Shown: in pieces, positions 35,593-44,566 of the stretch
Layout: every line of letters starts with the position of its first letter
Numbering within the stretch: position 1 is the first letter of the stretch
NCBI RefSeq assembly: GCF_006124995.1
Contig: NZ_QEWN01000116.1
Span: 1 to 64,000 of the forward strand
Direction of reading: 5' to 3'
DNA: 64,000 bases
Source: Vibrio sp. Hep-1b-8
Lineage (GTDB): Bacteria > Pseudomonadota > Gammaproteobacteria > Enterobacterales > Vibrionaceae
Program-made: the position numbers and the translations under genes
Notes under the pieces: generated by a model
Databases searched by the model: none
Seen by the model: only the letters and a program-made list of their open reading frames with translations
What the model was told of the DNA's origin: nothing

Positions 35593-38481
35593 CTATAATC
35601 CACCAATAAACGTATCTACAAACCCTTTAAACCGTTCCGCTAGGCGGCCTACAATTTTCTTGCGTTGTAGAATGGTTGGCTTAGTTTCTAAAGCCTCTGC
35701 AAAGTCTTCGCGTAGCGGCATTTCCTCGCTAAGCTCATAGCGGTTAACTAAAATTTGTAGCTTGTCGGTGTTGAGCTTTTCTTCTTCTGCCAATTGCTCA
35801 AGTGCTTGGCGCTTCTCTCGTTCCCAAAAGTACTCAAATTCTTCGTCGACATCAGCATGCGCAGGTATGCCGTCGAGGTGCTCATTCATGAATTTCTCGA
35901 TGAGTTCTTTCTTGCTCATCAATGTTGGGTCTGAATTGATCAGGTTAGCGATAACTTGTCGTTTCTTCTCCTGACTCTCACCGCTCTGCTCTTGGTGTAA
36001 CTCGCGCAGTAAATGCAGTATATAGGCGACATTGACTTCATCTCGGTGCAGCAGCTCTAGCTCAAAATCAACGTCTTCCAGAATAGATACCTTTTCCTTG
36101 CTGGTGGATTCACGAATCTGTCGGCTGAGATCGGCGTACTTACTGGTGAAGTCTTGGTACTCCTGCTCTTCTATGTCGGTGTTCGACATCTCAAAGTCAG
36201 CATAGTTACTTAGCATGTTCTTGAGTTGCATCAGTTTACGGAACTGAAGGACGAATAGCTTTTGCGCATCCTCATCTGGCAGTAGATCAACGGCATCCAC
36301 GTTCGGTGTTATTGTTTTTAATGCTTCACAAGCTTTGTTGAAATCAGCGAGCAGTTGGTCATAAGGAGGCAGCTCAACCAGTTCTTTGGGTTGTTTGTTG
36401 GAAAACAGGGTGAACGCTTCATCTGCAGCTTTTTTCAAGTTCCTAAAGCAGATGACATTACCATGCGACTTCTTCTCGTCCAGAATACGGTTAGTGCGTG
36501 AAAAAGCTTGTATTAGGCCGTGATGTTTGAGGTTCTTGTCGACATAAATGGTGTTCAATGTTTTCGCATCGAATCCAGTTAAGAACATATTCACCACCAG
36601 CAAAATATCGACTTCTTTGGCTTTCACTCGTTTAGATATGTTCTTGTAGTAGTCGTAAAAGGAGTCACTGTCTTTGGTGCTGTAGCTTGAGCCAAACATC
36701 TTGTTGTAATCGGCAATGAACCCTTCGAGCTTTTCGCGGCTATGGAGTTTAATGTTTTCGCCTTGGCTGAGGTATTTCGCGGCAATCTCCTTGACCTGTT
36801 TATCGTCGCTAACGCCTAGTTCAAACTCTTCTTCTTCGTTCGCTTCAAAGCTGAAAATGGTCGCGATTTTAAGGTTGTGTTTGCCCTCGCTCTTTTTCTT
36901 GGCAAACAACTCATAATATTGGATTAACTCAGGTACGCCCGAGACACAGAATATCGCGTTGTAGTCGCCACTGTGGGTTTTACGCTTGTGGTGTGCAAGG
37001 ATGTAGTCGGTGATTTTTTCGAGTCGGGCAGGAGAAGTGAGTAGCTCCTTGGTATCGATATCTTCAACCTCAATATCGAGGTTGTTGTTTGAGCCATCTT
37101 TGTATTGATAGCGTCCAACGTATTCAATCGCAAATTTAAGTACGTTCTGATCACGAATTGCATCGACAATGACATAGGCGTGCAGGCGCTTGCCAAACAG
37201 GTCTTGAGTGGTCTTTTTGACCGAGTTCTTGGCGACGGCATTTTCGACAAAAATTGGTGTGCCCGTAAAGCCAAATAGCTGCGCATTGTTGAAGAATTTG
37301 ACAATGTTTTGATGGGTATCGCCGAACTGACTGCGGTGGCACTCGTCAAAGATAAAGACGATACGCTTATCTCTCAAGGCCTCCATCTCACGCAGGTAGC
37401 GCTGTTTGGTCACAATATTATTGAGTTTTTGTAGGGTAGTGACCACCAGCTTGCTATTGCGTTTTTCGTTTATGTCTTTGCCCTTGATTGGCTTGTCTAA
37501 CAACTGATGATACAGAATGCGGGTGTTGCTGGTGGTATCCACACAGCCTTTAGAGAAAGCATTAAACTCCTCGGCCGTTTGGTAGTCGAGATCCTTTCTA
37601 TCGACGACAAATATCACTTTGTCTACCTCGTTTAAGGCTGTCATCAATTGAGCCGCTTTAAACGAGGTGAGGGTTTTGCCTGAGCCCGTGGTATGCCAAA
37701 TATAGCCGTTGTCTGACGAAGTTTTTACCTGATTGATGATCGCTTCTACCGCATAAAACTGATAAGGGCGTAACACCATCAGGCACTTCATTGTTTCGTT
37801 GAGCACGATATATTGGTTGAGCATCACAGTGAGGTGCTGAGGGGTTAAAAATGTCTCGGCAAATTCATGAAGTTTGCTGATGCGATTGTTATCGATATCG
37901 GTCCAGTCAAAGGTCTGTTTAGCAGAGAGTTCACTATTATTGGCAAAGTACTGGGTATTGACTCCATTGGACACCACAAACAGCTGTATGTAGTTAAACA
38001 AGCGATGGTTGGCATGGTAAGAGTGCTTTTGATAGCGTTTAATTTGATTGAAGGCCTCTTTGAGCTCAATGCCTCGGCGTTTTAGTTCTAACTGGACCAG
38101 TGGCAGGCCGTTGACCAGAATCGTCACGTCATAGCGATTCGTATAAGTGCCTTTGACGGTAATTTGCTGTGCAATCTGGAAGCGGTTGTTTTGTGGCTTA
38201 TCAAACAGCAGAGTCAAATGCATCGCATCGCCATTATCGAGGGTGATAGCGATCCGGTCGCGCAAGGTTTTGGCCTTAGTGAAAATATTGCCTTTTTCTA
38301 GCTTACCGAGCACCTGACGAAACTCGGACTCTGAGAGGACGCAATGATTGACGCGCTCCAACTGCGCTTTAAGGTTCGCCTCAAGGGCGTCGTTGTCTTT
38401 GAGTGCGACAACCTCGAACCCTTGCATGCTGAGTTGCGTGATCAGATTATCTTCTAGCTGTTGTTCTGATTGATAAGCCAT
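35593..38481 (-). CDS. hsdR: type I restriction enzyme, R subunit
   Basis: A 962-residue motor-nuclease subunit. An N-terminal nuclease with the D...ExK pattern (RYDVTIL D118, LELKR E132/K134) is followed by a superfamily 2 helicase. Its Walker A is TTGSGKT (264-270), its DECH box lies in FIFDECHRSQFGD, and the motif VI region reads LIQAFSRTNRILDE. It cleaves unmethylated DNA after ATP-driven translocation in complex with HsdM and HsdS. The frame is intact. It is last in the operon, 26 bases after the AlbA_2-type gene. Confidence 0.95.
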   Translation of the reverse strand: MAYQSEQQLEDNLITQLSMQGFEVVALKDNDALEANLKAQLERVNHCVLSESEFRQVLGKLEKGNIFTKAKTLRDRIAITLDNGDAMHLTLLFDKPQNNRFQIAQQITVKGTYTNRYDVTILVNGLPLVQLELKRRGIELKEAFNQIKRYQKHSYHANHRLFNYIQLFVVSNGVNTQYFANNSELSAKQTFDWTDIDNNRISKLHEFAETFLTPQHLTVMLNQYIVLNETMKCLMVLRPYQFYAVEAIINQVKTSSDNGYIWHTTGSGKTLTSFKAAQLMTALNEVDKVIFVVDRKDLDYQTAEEFNAFSKGCVDTTSNTRILYHQLLDKPIKGKDINEKRNSKLVVTTLQKLNNIVTKQRYLREMEALRDKRIVFIFDECHRSQFGDTHQNIVKFFNNAQLFGFTGTPIFVENAVAKNSVKKTTQDLFGKRLHAYVIVDAIRDQNVLKFAIEYVGRYQYKDGSNNNLDIEVEDIDTKELLTSPARLEKITDYILAHHKRKTHSGDYNAIFCVSGVPELIQYYELFAKKKSEGKHNLKIATIFSFEANEEEEFELGVSDDKQVKEIAAKYLSQGENIKLHSREKLEGFIADYNKMFGSSYSTKDSDSFYDYYKNISKRVKAKEVDILLVVNMFLTGFDAKTLNTIYVDKNLKHHGLIQAFSRTNRILDEKKSHGNVICFRNLKKAADEAFTLFSNKQPKELVELPPYDQLLADFNKACEALKTITPNVDAVDLLPDEDAQKLFVLQFRKLMQLKNMLSNYADFEMSNTDIEEQEYQDFTSKYADLSRQIRESTSKEKVSILEDVDFELELLHRDEVNVAYILHLLRELHQEQSGESQEKKRQVIANLINSDPTLMSKKELIEKFMNEHLDGIPAHADVDEEFEYFWEREKRQALEQLAEEEKLNTDKLQILVNRYELSEEMPLREDFAEALETKPTILQRKKIVGRLAERFKGFVDTFIGGL

Positions 38482-38507
38482 CGTTGTTATTGCCTTCCTG
38501 CGCTGCT

Positions 38508-40493
38508 TTAGTCCTGTTTAGTGTTGTTTTGAGTGGTATAGCCTTGCTCTGGATGGTTAGGCACCGTCGGAAATGCTAAGTAGAGCTGTTGTTCTTTAAC
38601 CATAGGGCTTAGGTAGTGGCGCCTTAACGTTTCTGTGTTCATGCCAAGTAGTTCGGCAAGGTCGGTGAGCCTCAGACAGTTTGGTGCTGCATGAGAGCAG
38701 AGTACTAGAATGATGTCTTTTACATCTGATTTTTGTTTCCTGCCTTGTTGCTGCAACACTGGTTGTGCAATAGCTCTTAACTCTGCCCAGAGCTGCTGGT
38801 CTTCTGCTGTGAAGCTATTCGTCGACTCCGGCGCATCATTTTTGAGGTCCGGCACTAGGTCCGGCACTAGGTCCGGCGCATCATTTTTTAGGTCCGGCAC
38901 TAATGTTGTTGGCTCCGGTTCAAACAAAGACAGTTGCGCCGTACTCGGTGAGGCGACAAAACTAATGCTTTTGCCTGCATCGTTGTCTGGTGTAGGCACT
39001 TCAATCCCTTTTAGGTGGTAGATTTTACCTTTGTGTTTGCCTGCCGACTCTAAATACCCTGCCGAGACCAATTGGCTCAGCGCCAGTGTGACCTCTCGGG
39101 TGTGCTCAGAGGTGAGGGAGCAGATACGCTCATGGTTAAACCACGATTCAGTCACAGCCGTTACCAGTATGGTGCGTTTCAGCTCGCTCAACTGTTTGTA
39201 GTTTTCACCAAACAGATCGACGAGCTGCTGGTGGAGTTCTGGTGACAATAAATTCACCATACGCAGTTCGAGCAACGTTTGACCGAGTTCGTGCTTTTCA
39301 TAGAGGTGCGGCGGTTGCCAGTTTTGGCTGCGGCAGTTGCTGTATATTTTAGGAATGCCGGAGCCTGCTTTTTCACTCAGACCAATGTTTAAGAACATTT
39401 GATGAATAGCGGGGTTGCGGCACTGGCTGTTGCCACCAGCAATGGCTTCCAGTACTGGAATGCGCATTAATCCAGGATTACGAAAGCCAATAAAATCGGG
39501 ATGCTTCTCAATTAAGATATTGTCTTCTGAATCAAAGTCAGCATGAGCGAGTGTGTTGACCAAAGCTTCTCGAATGGCTTCATGTGCCGGAGAGGTGTCG
39601 AGGCGTTGGCCATCATTCAAGTGAAAGCTCACTTTTAAGTCTGCGGTGAGCTTACGATAGACCTTGCGGTAGAAATCAAAGGCGTTGCCAGACCACGAAC
39701 CATCGGTGTAGATACGGTCTATCCAGCGGTGCGAGCTGTCGTCCTTCTCTTGGTAGTCGAGAGAGTAAGCCGGAAAAGCATCTTGCAGCGCATCCCAGCG
39801 GCCAAACATCACTAGCCCTGCTAGCGTTAACCCTTCAAGGCCTGATGCGCGATCTCGTCGCCAAGCACGAATCGAGCGTAGAAACTCTTGATCAGAGTGT
39901 TCTAAAAATGGGTGCTGAGGTTTAGCGTCTTTAAACATTTGACGATAAACGCGCAGGCTTTCTGGCTCAATATCATCAAGGGTAAAGTGCTCTAAAATGC
40001 GTTGGTCACGCTCATTCTCTTGCTCTGCCATCATCTGTTTGACGCTATCGGCAGAGCATTTCTGGTCAGCTTCGTAACGGCGAACAAAGCTACCTGTAAG
40101 AGGGTTACCATTGATATAAATTGGGCGCTGTTTGCGCGGCGCTCTCGGTACATCGATACGAATAAGTGACTTTCCTTCGATAACCTCAATGCGCACGTCT
40201 CGCTCACTGAGCAAATTGCAGCTTACCTTGTTGGAGTTGTTGGCTGTATCGACGATGTTCTTAACCAATGGGGCAGGGTTGGCGATGCCTTCTAGGGTAA
40301 ACTGACCGCGTTTTTCTTTAATACCCAGCAGAATGACTCCACCACAGGTGTTAGCAAACGCGCTGTAGGTTTCCCACATATCGTTAGGAACTGCACCTTT
40401 GCCATCTCGACCACCCGCGAGTTTGCACTCCACTTCGGCGCTCTCTTGCAGGGCTTGAATATCTTCGAGGCTATTTAGGGTTAACTCTGCCAT
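38508..40493 (-). CDS. AlbA_2 / Schlafen-type ATP-binding protein inside the hsd operon
   Basis: A 661-residue protein with an N-terminal AlbA_2 (divergent AAA_4, Schlafen-like) domain (AEVECKLAGGRDGKGAVPND, GGVILLGIKEKRG) and an ATP-binding region (REALVNTLAHADF, then GFRNPGLMRIP and KAGSGIPKIY). One or two C-terminal winged-helix segments follow. A repetitive linker of VPDL and KNDAP units lies around residues 530-560. Relatives often accompany type I restriction operons, with roles suggested in control or extra defence but not settled. It sits 6 bases after hsdS and 26 before hsdR, so it is cotranscribed. Confidence 0.85.
   Translation of the reverse strand: MAELTLNSLEDIQALQESAEVECKLAGGRDGKGAVPNDMWETYSAFANTCGGVILLGIKEKRGQFTLEGIANPAPLVKNIVDTANNSNKVSCNLLSERDVRIEVIEGKSLIRIDVPRAPRKQRPIYINGNPLTGSFVRRYEADQKCSADSVKQMMAEQENERDQRILEHFTLDDIEPESLRVYRQMFKDAKPQHPFLEHSDQEFLRSIRAWRRDRASGLEGLTLAGLVMFGRWDALQDAFPAYSLDYQEKDDSSHRWIDRIYTDGSWSGNAFDFYRKVYRKLTADLKVSFHLNDGQRLDTSPAHEAIREALVNTLAHADFDSEDNILIEKHPDFIGFRNPGLMRIPVLEAIAGGNSQCRNPAIHQMFLNIGLSEKAGSGIPKIYSNCRSQNWQPPHLYEKHELGQTLLELRMVNLLSPELHQQLVDLFGENYKQLSELKRTILVTAVTESWFNHERICSLTSEHTREVTLALSQLVSAGYLESAGKHKGKIYHLKGIEVPTPDNDAGKSISFVASPSTAQLSLFEPEPTTLVPDLKNDAPDLVPDLVPDLKNDAPESTNSFTAEDQQLWAELRAIAQPVLQQQGRKQKSDVKDIILVLCSHAAPNCLRLTDLAELLGMNTETLRRHYLSPMVKEQQLYLAFPTVPNHPEQGYTTQNNTKQD
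38843..38905 (-). repeat. in-frame 12-base minisatellite encoding VPDL
   Basis: Units of GGTCCGGCACTA recur head to tail within the AlbA_2-type gene, with a longer repeat including the GCATCATTTTT spacer. They encode VPDL repeats and KNDAP blocks in the linker. The unit length is a multiple of three, so copy-number change would not shift the frame. Confidence 0.85.
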
Positions 40494-40499
40494 GCTTCC

Positions 40500-41618
40500 T
40501 CACACAAACATCTGTTGAAGTAAGCCTTTTTTAAACTGCTTAGTTTGCTCGATTTGCTCTGCGACCGCATCGATTTTTTGGTCGATGGACTGTAGGAACT
40601 GAGCGATTTTTTGCTGTTCAGCCAAACATGGTAATGCCAACTTAAGTTCTTTTAAGTTCTTAAAGTACAGTCGAGTTCTTGTACCACCTTGCTTTTGTTG
40701 AATGGCAAAGCGCTTAAACTCATGCCCCTCATTGAGTTTTGTCTCAAGAAAGTAAGTGTCCATGCCGACGGTTTTAAATACAGGATACTCTTTACTAATT
40801 GCTCCACGAGTATAATCTCTATTTACATTGAACTTGAAAATTAAATCATCGCTCATATGACGATAGGTAAAGTAGCCCAGAGGAACAACGCCATAGTCGC
40901 CATCATTGATGACAGAGCGCTCTTGTAAATAAAGCCCCGTTCGTGAAGACGTTAAAATCGGCAAATCTGTACTAGCTGGCACCAGCTCTTTATAGGGTTC
41001 TAAGTACTTACCGATGGCTTCTGTTTTCCAATCAGGAAACGCCTTACCATCCTCATCCTTAAATCGGATCTGCTGGCTAAAAATCTGCTGTATCACGCCT
41101 TTTTTGTACGCTTTAAGTAGGCGGTGCTTTTCGGTTAGTTGGCTGATTTTAGTGTCCACTGAAGTGAGGAAGTCCGCGATTTTTTGTTGTTCATTAAGTT
41201 CGGGAATATTTGCACGAAAGTCATGCACATCATTTCTATTTAGCGTAGGAACTCCAGAACCAGTTGCAAACCGCTTAAGGCCAATTTTTTGGTACAAGTA
41301 AAATACAAACTTTGGAGTACAGTCTATAAAATCAGTGACCCACAAGGAGGTGTTGTGAGGCCAATAGTCGTTCTCGACATAAGTTAGCGCACCAATAGTT
41401 CCTGAGCGACCTGTTACAATTCCGGGAGCTTTAGCCTTGAACTCGTTATGGTATCGTCCTATCCCATTTGAATAAACGACGGGGTATTTACCTTCTATTA
41501 CGTTGGTTGTGGGTAGGTCAAATCCTCTTTGCAAGGGAGCGACATCTTTTAGCTTTCTTATTGTCCAGTTTGAATCATATAGAGGGAAGCGCAACTGAGG
41601 CTTAGTATTTTTCCTCAT
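40500..41618 (-). CDS. hsdS: type I restriction enzyme, specificity subunit
   Basis: A 372-residue S subunit with two target recognition domains (about 15-135 and 195-330). Two conserved helical spacers begin ELNEQQKIADFLTSVDTKI and LAEQQKIAQFLQSIDQKI and end in KKGVIQQIF and KKGLLQQMF. It sets the split DNA target for both methylation and cleavage. It overlaps hsdM by four bases. The target sequence cannot be predicted here. Confidence 0.94.
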   Translation of the reverse strand: MRKNTKPQLRFPLYDSNWTIRKLKDVAPLQRGFDLPTTNVIEGKYPVVYSNGIGRYHNEFKAKAPGIVTGRSGTIGALTYVENDYWPHNTSLWVTDFIDCTPKFVFYLYQKIGLKRFATGSGVPTLNRNDVHDFRANIPELNEQQKIADFLTSVDTKISQLTEKHRLLKAYKKGVIQQIFSQQIRFKDEDGKAFPDWKTEAIGKYLEPYKELVPASTDLPILTSSRTGLYLQERSVINDGDYGVVPLGYFTYRHMSDDLIFKFNVNRDYTRGAISKEYPVFKTVGMDTYFLETKLNEGHEFKRFAIQQKQGGTRTRLYFKNLKELKLALPCLAEQQKIAQFLQSIDQKIDAVAEQIEQTKQFKKGLLQQMFV

Positions 41619-43186
41619 CCTTTCACCTCAAACGGCGCATCAATCGCCAACTCAGCACAAAAATCAGCAATGGTTTTATCGGTCTCTAGCATGGCTTTAT
41701 CGTTATCCACTAGCCGTTTAGCAACGGCAGATAAGTCCACAGGCTCTTCTTCTTCAAAAGTATCCACATAGCGAGGGATATTGAGGTTGTAGTCGTTTTC
41801 GGCTAAGTCAGCTTGGGTGGCTACAAAGGCAAATTTATCGATGTTCTCACGCTTTGCTACGGCATCGAGAATGCGTTGTAAATCTTCTTCACGCATATAG
41901 TTGTTGTTGGTGCCTTTCTCAAAATACTGGCTAGCATCAATAAACAGCACGTTGTCATCGGCTTGGCGATATTTCTTAAACACCAATACGCAGGTTGGGA
42001 TAGAAGTACCAAAGAAGATATTGGCAGGCAGGCCGATTACCATATCAAGGTAGTTTTTCTCTTTGAGTAGATGCTGGCGAATATGCCCTTCGGCCGCACC
42101 ACGAAATAGCACCCCGTGCGGCAGCACGACCGCCATGGTGCCCGTGTCATTAAGCTGGTGGATCATGTGTTGAACAAAGGCAAAATCCGCTTTGGATTTT
42201 GGCGCGAGCTTGCCGTAGTCGGCAAAGCGGTCGTTGTTGAGGTGCAGCGGGCTGGCTGACCATTGAGCCGAGAAGGGCGGGTTGGCGACTACCGCATCAA
42301 AGCGCTCGTCAAAGTGCATCGGCGTTTCTAGCGTATCGTCGTTTTGAATATCGAAACGTTTGTAATGCACGCCATGCATAATCATATTCATGCGAGCTAA
42401 GTTATAGGTGCTTGGGTTGCGCTCTTGGCCGTAGTATTTGATGTCTTGGTTCTGCGCTTCTTTTGCCACGCGCAGCAGCAATGAGCCTGAGCCACAAGTC
42501 GGGTCGTAGACAGACTTAACCGCAGGGTTATCGAGTGTCACCAACTTCGCTAACAGTTTAGACACCATTTGCGGGGTGTAGAATTCCCCCGCCTTTTTAC
42601 CCGCACCACTAGCAAACATGCCAATCAAGTACTCATAAGCATCGCCCAGAATGTCGATTTCGCTGTCTTGTAGGTGAAAATCAATGTTGTCTAGGTGGAC
42701 TAGCACTTGCGCAATCAGCTTGTTGCGTGCGTCCGGTGTTTTACCGAGCTTGTTTGATTGTAGGTCGAGTTCATCAAACAGGCCGTTGAAGTCTTCGGCG
42801 CTGTCGGCGCCCATGGTGCTTTGTTCGATATCGTTAAGCACGTCGCGTACATCATCGAGAATAAACTCGCCATTTTCGCCAGCCTGTGCAATCACATGGA
42901 ATAACTCAGAAGGTGCGAAAAAGTAACCGAGCTTATCGATCGCCTCTTCACGAATCGCTTCTAAGATCTCTTTCCCTTCATCACTCTTCTCATCAATATC
43001 GGTGAACTTAATGCCATCTTCTGAGAGCAGGGCGTTAGCATATTGATTGAGGTTATCGGAGAGGTACTTGTAGAAAATGAGCCCTAAGATGTAGTCGCGG
43101 AAGTCGTCGGCGGCCATGTTGCCACGTAGCGTATTCGCGATGTTCCAAAGTTGCTTTTTCAATGCTTGCTGATGTTGTTCGACCAT
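41615..43186 (-). CDS. hsdM: type I restriction enzyme, adenine methyltransferase subunit
   Basis: A 523-residue N6-adenine methyltransferase. An N-terminal helical domain is followed by the SAM motif YDPTCGSGSLLLRV (227-240) and the catalytic NPPF (302-305). It methylates the HsdS target to protect host DNA. It is first in the operon hsdM-hsdS-AlbA_2-hsdR. The 260 bases upstream hold a striking set of TGCGCA palindromes. Confidence 0.95.
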   Translation of the reverse strand: MVEQHQQALKKQLWNIANTLRGNMAADDFRDYILGLIFYKYLSDNLNQYANALLSEDGIKFTDIDEKSDEGKEILEAIREEAIDKLGYFFAPSELFHVIAQAGENGEFILDDVRDVLNDIEQSTMGADSAEDFNGLFDELDLQSNKLGKTPDARNKLIAQVLVHLDNIDFHLQDSEIDILGDAYEYLIGMFASGAGKKAGEFYTPQMVSKLLAKLVTLDNPAVKSVYDPTCGSGSLLLRVAKEAQNQDIKYYGQERNPSTYNLARMNMIMHGVHYKRFDIQNDDTLETPMHFDERFDAVVANPPFSAQWSASPLHLNNDRFADYGKLAPKSKADFAFVQHMIHQLNDTGTMAVVLPHGVLFRGAAEGHIRQHLLKEKNYLDMVIGLPANIFFGTSIPTCVLVFKKYRQADDNVLFIDASQYFEKGTNNNYMREEDLQRILDAVAKRENIDKFAFVATQADLAENDYNLNIPRYVDTFEEEEPVDLSAVAKRLVDNDKAMLETDKTIADFCAELAIDAPFEVKG

Positions 43187-43233
43187 GGGTACTGCTAATT
43201 TACAAAGAGTTTATGCGTCTGATTGTACCAGAA

Positions 43234-43442
43234 ATTGCGCAATAACTAGCAGAGATCGTTTCCCCCTTGGCGGAGTGGATGCGCAATTTGAGATGAGTGC
43301 ACGATTAAATCGGGTGCGTAAGAATACGTTGAACAATCGAGTGTTTTTGTCTCTAGGTTTGAATTCCAATCGGATCGGTGCGCAGTTTTGTGGCCGATGA
43401 AGATCTCTAGTCTGCGCAGTAACATGGATCGTACTGCGCAAT
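43234..43442. promoter_or_regulatory. cluster of five TGCGCA palindromes upstream of hsdM
   Basis: TGCGCA occurs at 43236, 43280, 43379, 43413 and 43435. The first is part of a perfect ATTGCGCAAT palindrome, and the fourth and fifth read CTGCGCAGT and ACTGCGCAAT. They lie between hsdM and the YagK-like gene and could be operators for the hsd promoter or replication-type iterons. Confidence 0.55.
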
Positions 43443-43446
43443 GTTG

Positions 43447-44109
43447 TTATTTTGGAGACAAGTGAGAGAAACCAAATTTTCTCGTCTTTGCTGGCACAAG
43501 CTCTTTTGTTCTTCTTTTCGCAGCATAACTCATGCGCATTCGAGCGGCTCGCAAGTCACTGCGGGTTGCAGATTGTCCTTGATTTCGACATATATGGTAA
43601 GTGTTTCTTTGGGGAACCCAGACTCGATTATTTGTATCCATCTTTCGCCAGATCTGTTTTGCTAGTTCGTTGATGTGGTAACTACTCTTGCATGTAGAAC
43701 CATTGAGCATGATAGCAATATGGTAGTGCTGATTTGTCCTTTCTTCGCTCTCTTCTCTGGCCCAAGCATAGGCGATTTTTGAATTGGCAGGGTTGTTGGT
43801 ACTTGAATATTGTTCTTTCACCGCGGCTAGGAAAAGTTTGAAGAAGCGCGACAGGGGCTTTTTGTCTAGAGTGTATTGTGATTGGTGCAATTGAATCAGG
43901 ACAACCACTACTTTTGAGTAGTGAGTTATTATGGCGTCTAGCTGCTGATAGGTAGAATCCAAGGCACGAGTGAACACTCCTTTAGGATATAAAAAGATCG
44001 GCTGCTGCTCACCTTGGTATTCGAATAGTCCTATGTTTTTTTTATTAGGGTATGTAGTTAATCTAGAGTGTATGCAAAAGCAGTCAGCTTGTATTAAAAA
44101 ATAAGGCAC
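43447..44109 (-). CDS. YagK/YfjJ-domain (inovirus Gp2-like) protein
   Basis: About 220 codons match the YagK/YfjJ C-terminal domain found in P4-like satellites, cryptic prophages and inovirus-type Gp2 proteins. The landmark is YAWAREESEERTNQHYHIAI, with an HYH pattern resembling replication-initiator HUH cores, and RMSYAAKRRTKE follows. The role is unsettled, replication or control being the usual guesses. The 5' end is uncertain: the only GTG at the frame start lies inside a terminator hairpin and has no spaced ribosome site. The gene may be truncated or use a downstream start. Confidence 0.75.
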   Translation of the reverse strand: MPYFLIQADCFCIHSRLTTYPNKKNIGLFEYQGEQQPIFLYPKGVFTRALDSTYQQLDAIITHYSKVVVVLIQLHQSQYTLDKKPLSRFFKLFLAAVKEQYSSTNNPANSKIAYAWAREESEERTNQHYHIAIMLNGSTCKSSYHINELAKQIWRKMDTNNRVWVPQRNTYHICRNQGQSATRSDLRAARMRMSYAAKRRTKELVPAKTRKFGFSHLSPK

Positions 44110-44122
44110 CTTTCGATGCCTT
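44092..44122 (-). terminator. terminator after the alpA-type genes
   Basis: On the minus strand AAGGCA and TGCCTT form a six-base stem with an eight-base loop, followed by ATTTTTTA. It lies 20-30 bases after the second AlpA-type gene. Confidence 0.7.
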
Positions 44123-44139
44123 GACCAGAATGAGCCTCT

Positions 44140-44370
44140 CTAGCTATGAGTTAGCCATTCGACAATGACAGACTCAGGCCATCCCCTAATATAACCTTTC
44201 GGCGTTCGGAGTGGTGGTGGAAGCTCGTTGTTTTGAATCATTCTATATACCGTACTTAAGCTAACACCCAGTATGTCTGCCAATGATGACTTTTTAATAA
44301 TCTTCAAGTCCTGCACAGCATATACTCTGCATATGTCTTTATTGCTTGAAGAGGGAAGGTATCTATTCAT
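44140..44370 (-). CDS. AlpA-like helix-turn-helix regulator
   Basis: A 76-residue protein with an AlpA/excisionase-type helix-turn-helix (SSLADILGVSLSTVYRMIQN) followed by the wing and GWPESVIVEWL. Such proteins activate or direct excision of small prophage-like elements. It overlaps the preceding AlpA-like gene by eight bases. No integrase remains nearby. Confidence 0.8.
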   Translation of the reverse strand: MNRYLPSSSNKDICRVYAVQDLKIIKKSSLADILGVSLSTVYRMIQNNELPPPLRTPKGYIRGWPESVIVEWLTHS

Positions 44371-44566
44371 CCTCCTCTCCCTGTCGTTCGATCCACTCTA
44401 GGATTAGCGATAGCTTCCATCCTACAGAGCGATTACCCAACTTAATACGTTTAGGAAATTGTCCTTTCTGTTCTAGAACCCAAGCATATGAACGTGAAAT
44501 TGAAGTTAGATGCAGTCTTTCTGTTTCACGAATGATTCTGTCAATTTTATTTGTATTTTGTTGCAT
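44363..44566 (-). CDS. AlpA-family transcriptional regulator
   Basis: A 67-residue protein with the AlpA pattern: LTSISRSYAWVLEQKGQFPK as the helix-turn-helix, then RIKLGNRSVGWKLSLILEWI. In P4-like and other elements AlpA controls excision and integrase expression. It heads a two-gene unit with the AlpA-like gene downstream. Confidence 0.82.
   Translation of the reverse strand: MQQNTNKIDRIIRETERLHLTSISRSYAWVLEQKGQFPKRIKLGNRSVGWKLSLILEWIERQGEEDE

Noticed and set aside
43234..43442. dif/Xer site for an inovirus-like integration, because of XerC-box-like TGCGCA words
   Set aside because: No half-site on the other side at the required six-base spacing resembles the XerD box for any of the five copies.
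43185..43665. Small open frames on both strands upstream of hsdM
   Set aside because: They overlap each other and the YagK-like gene, have no ribosome sites and match nothing recognisable.
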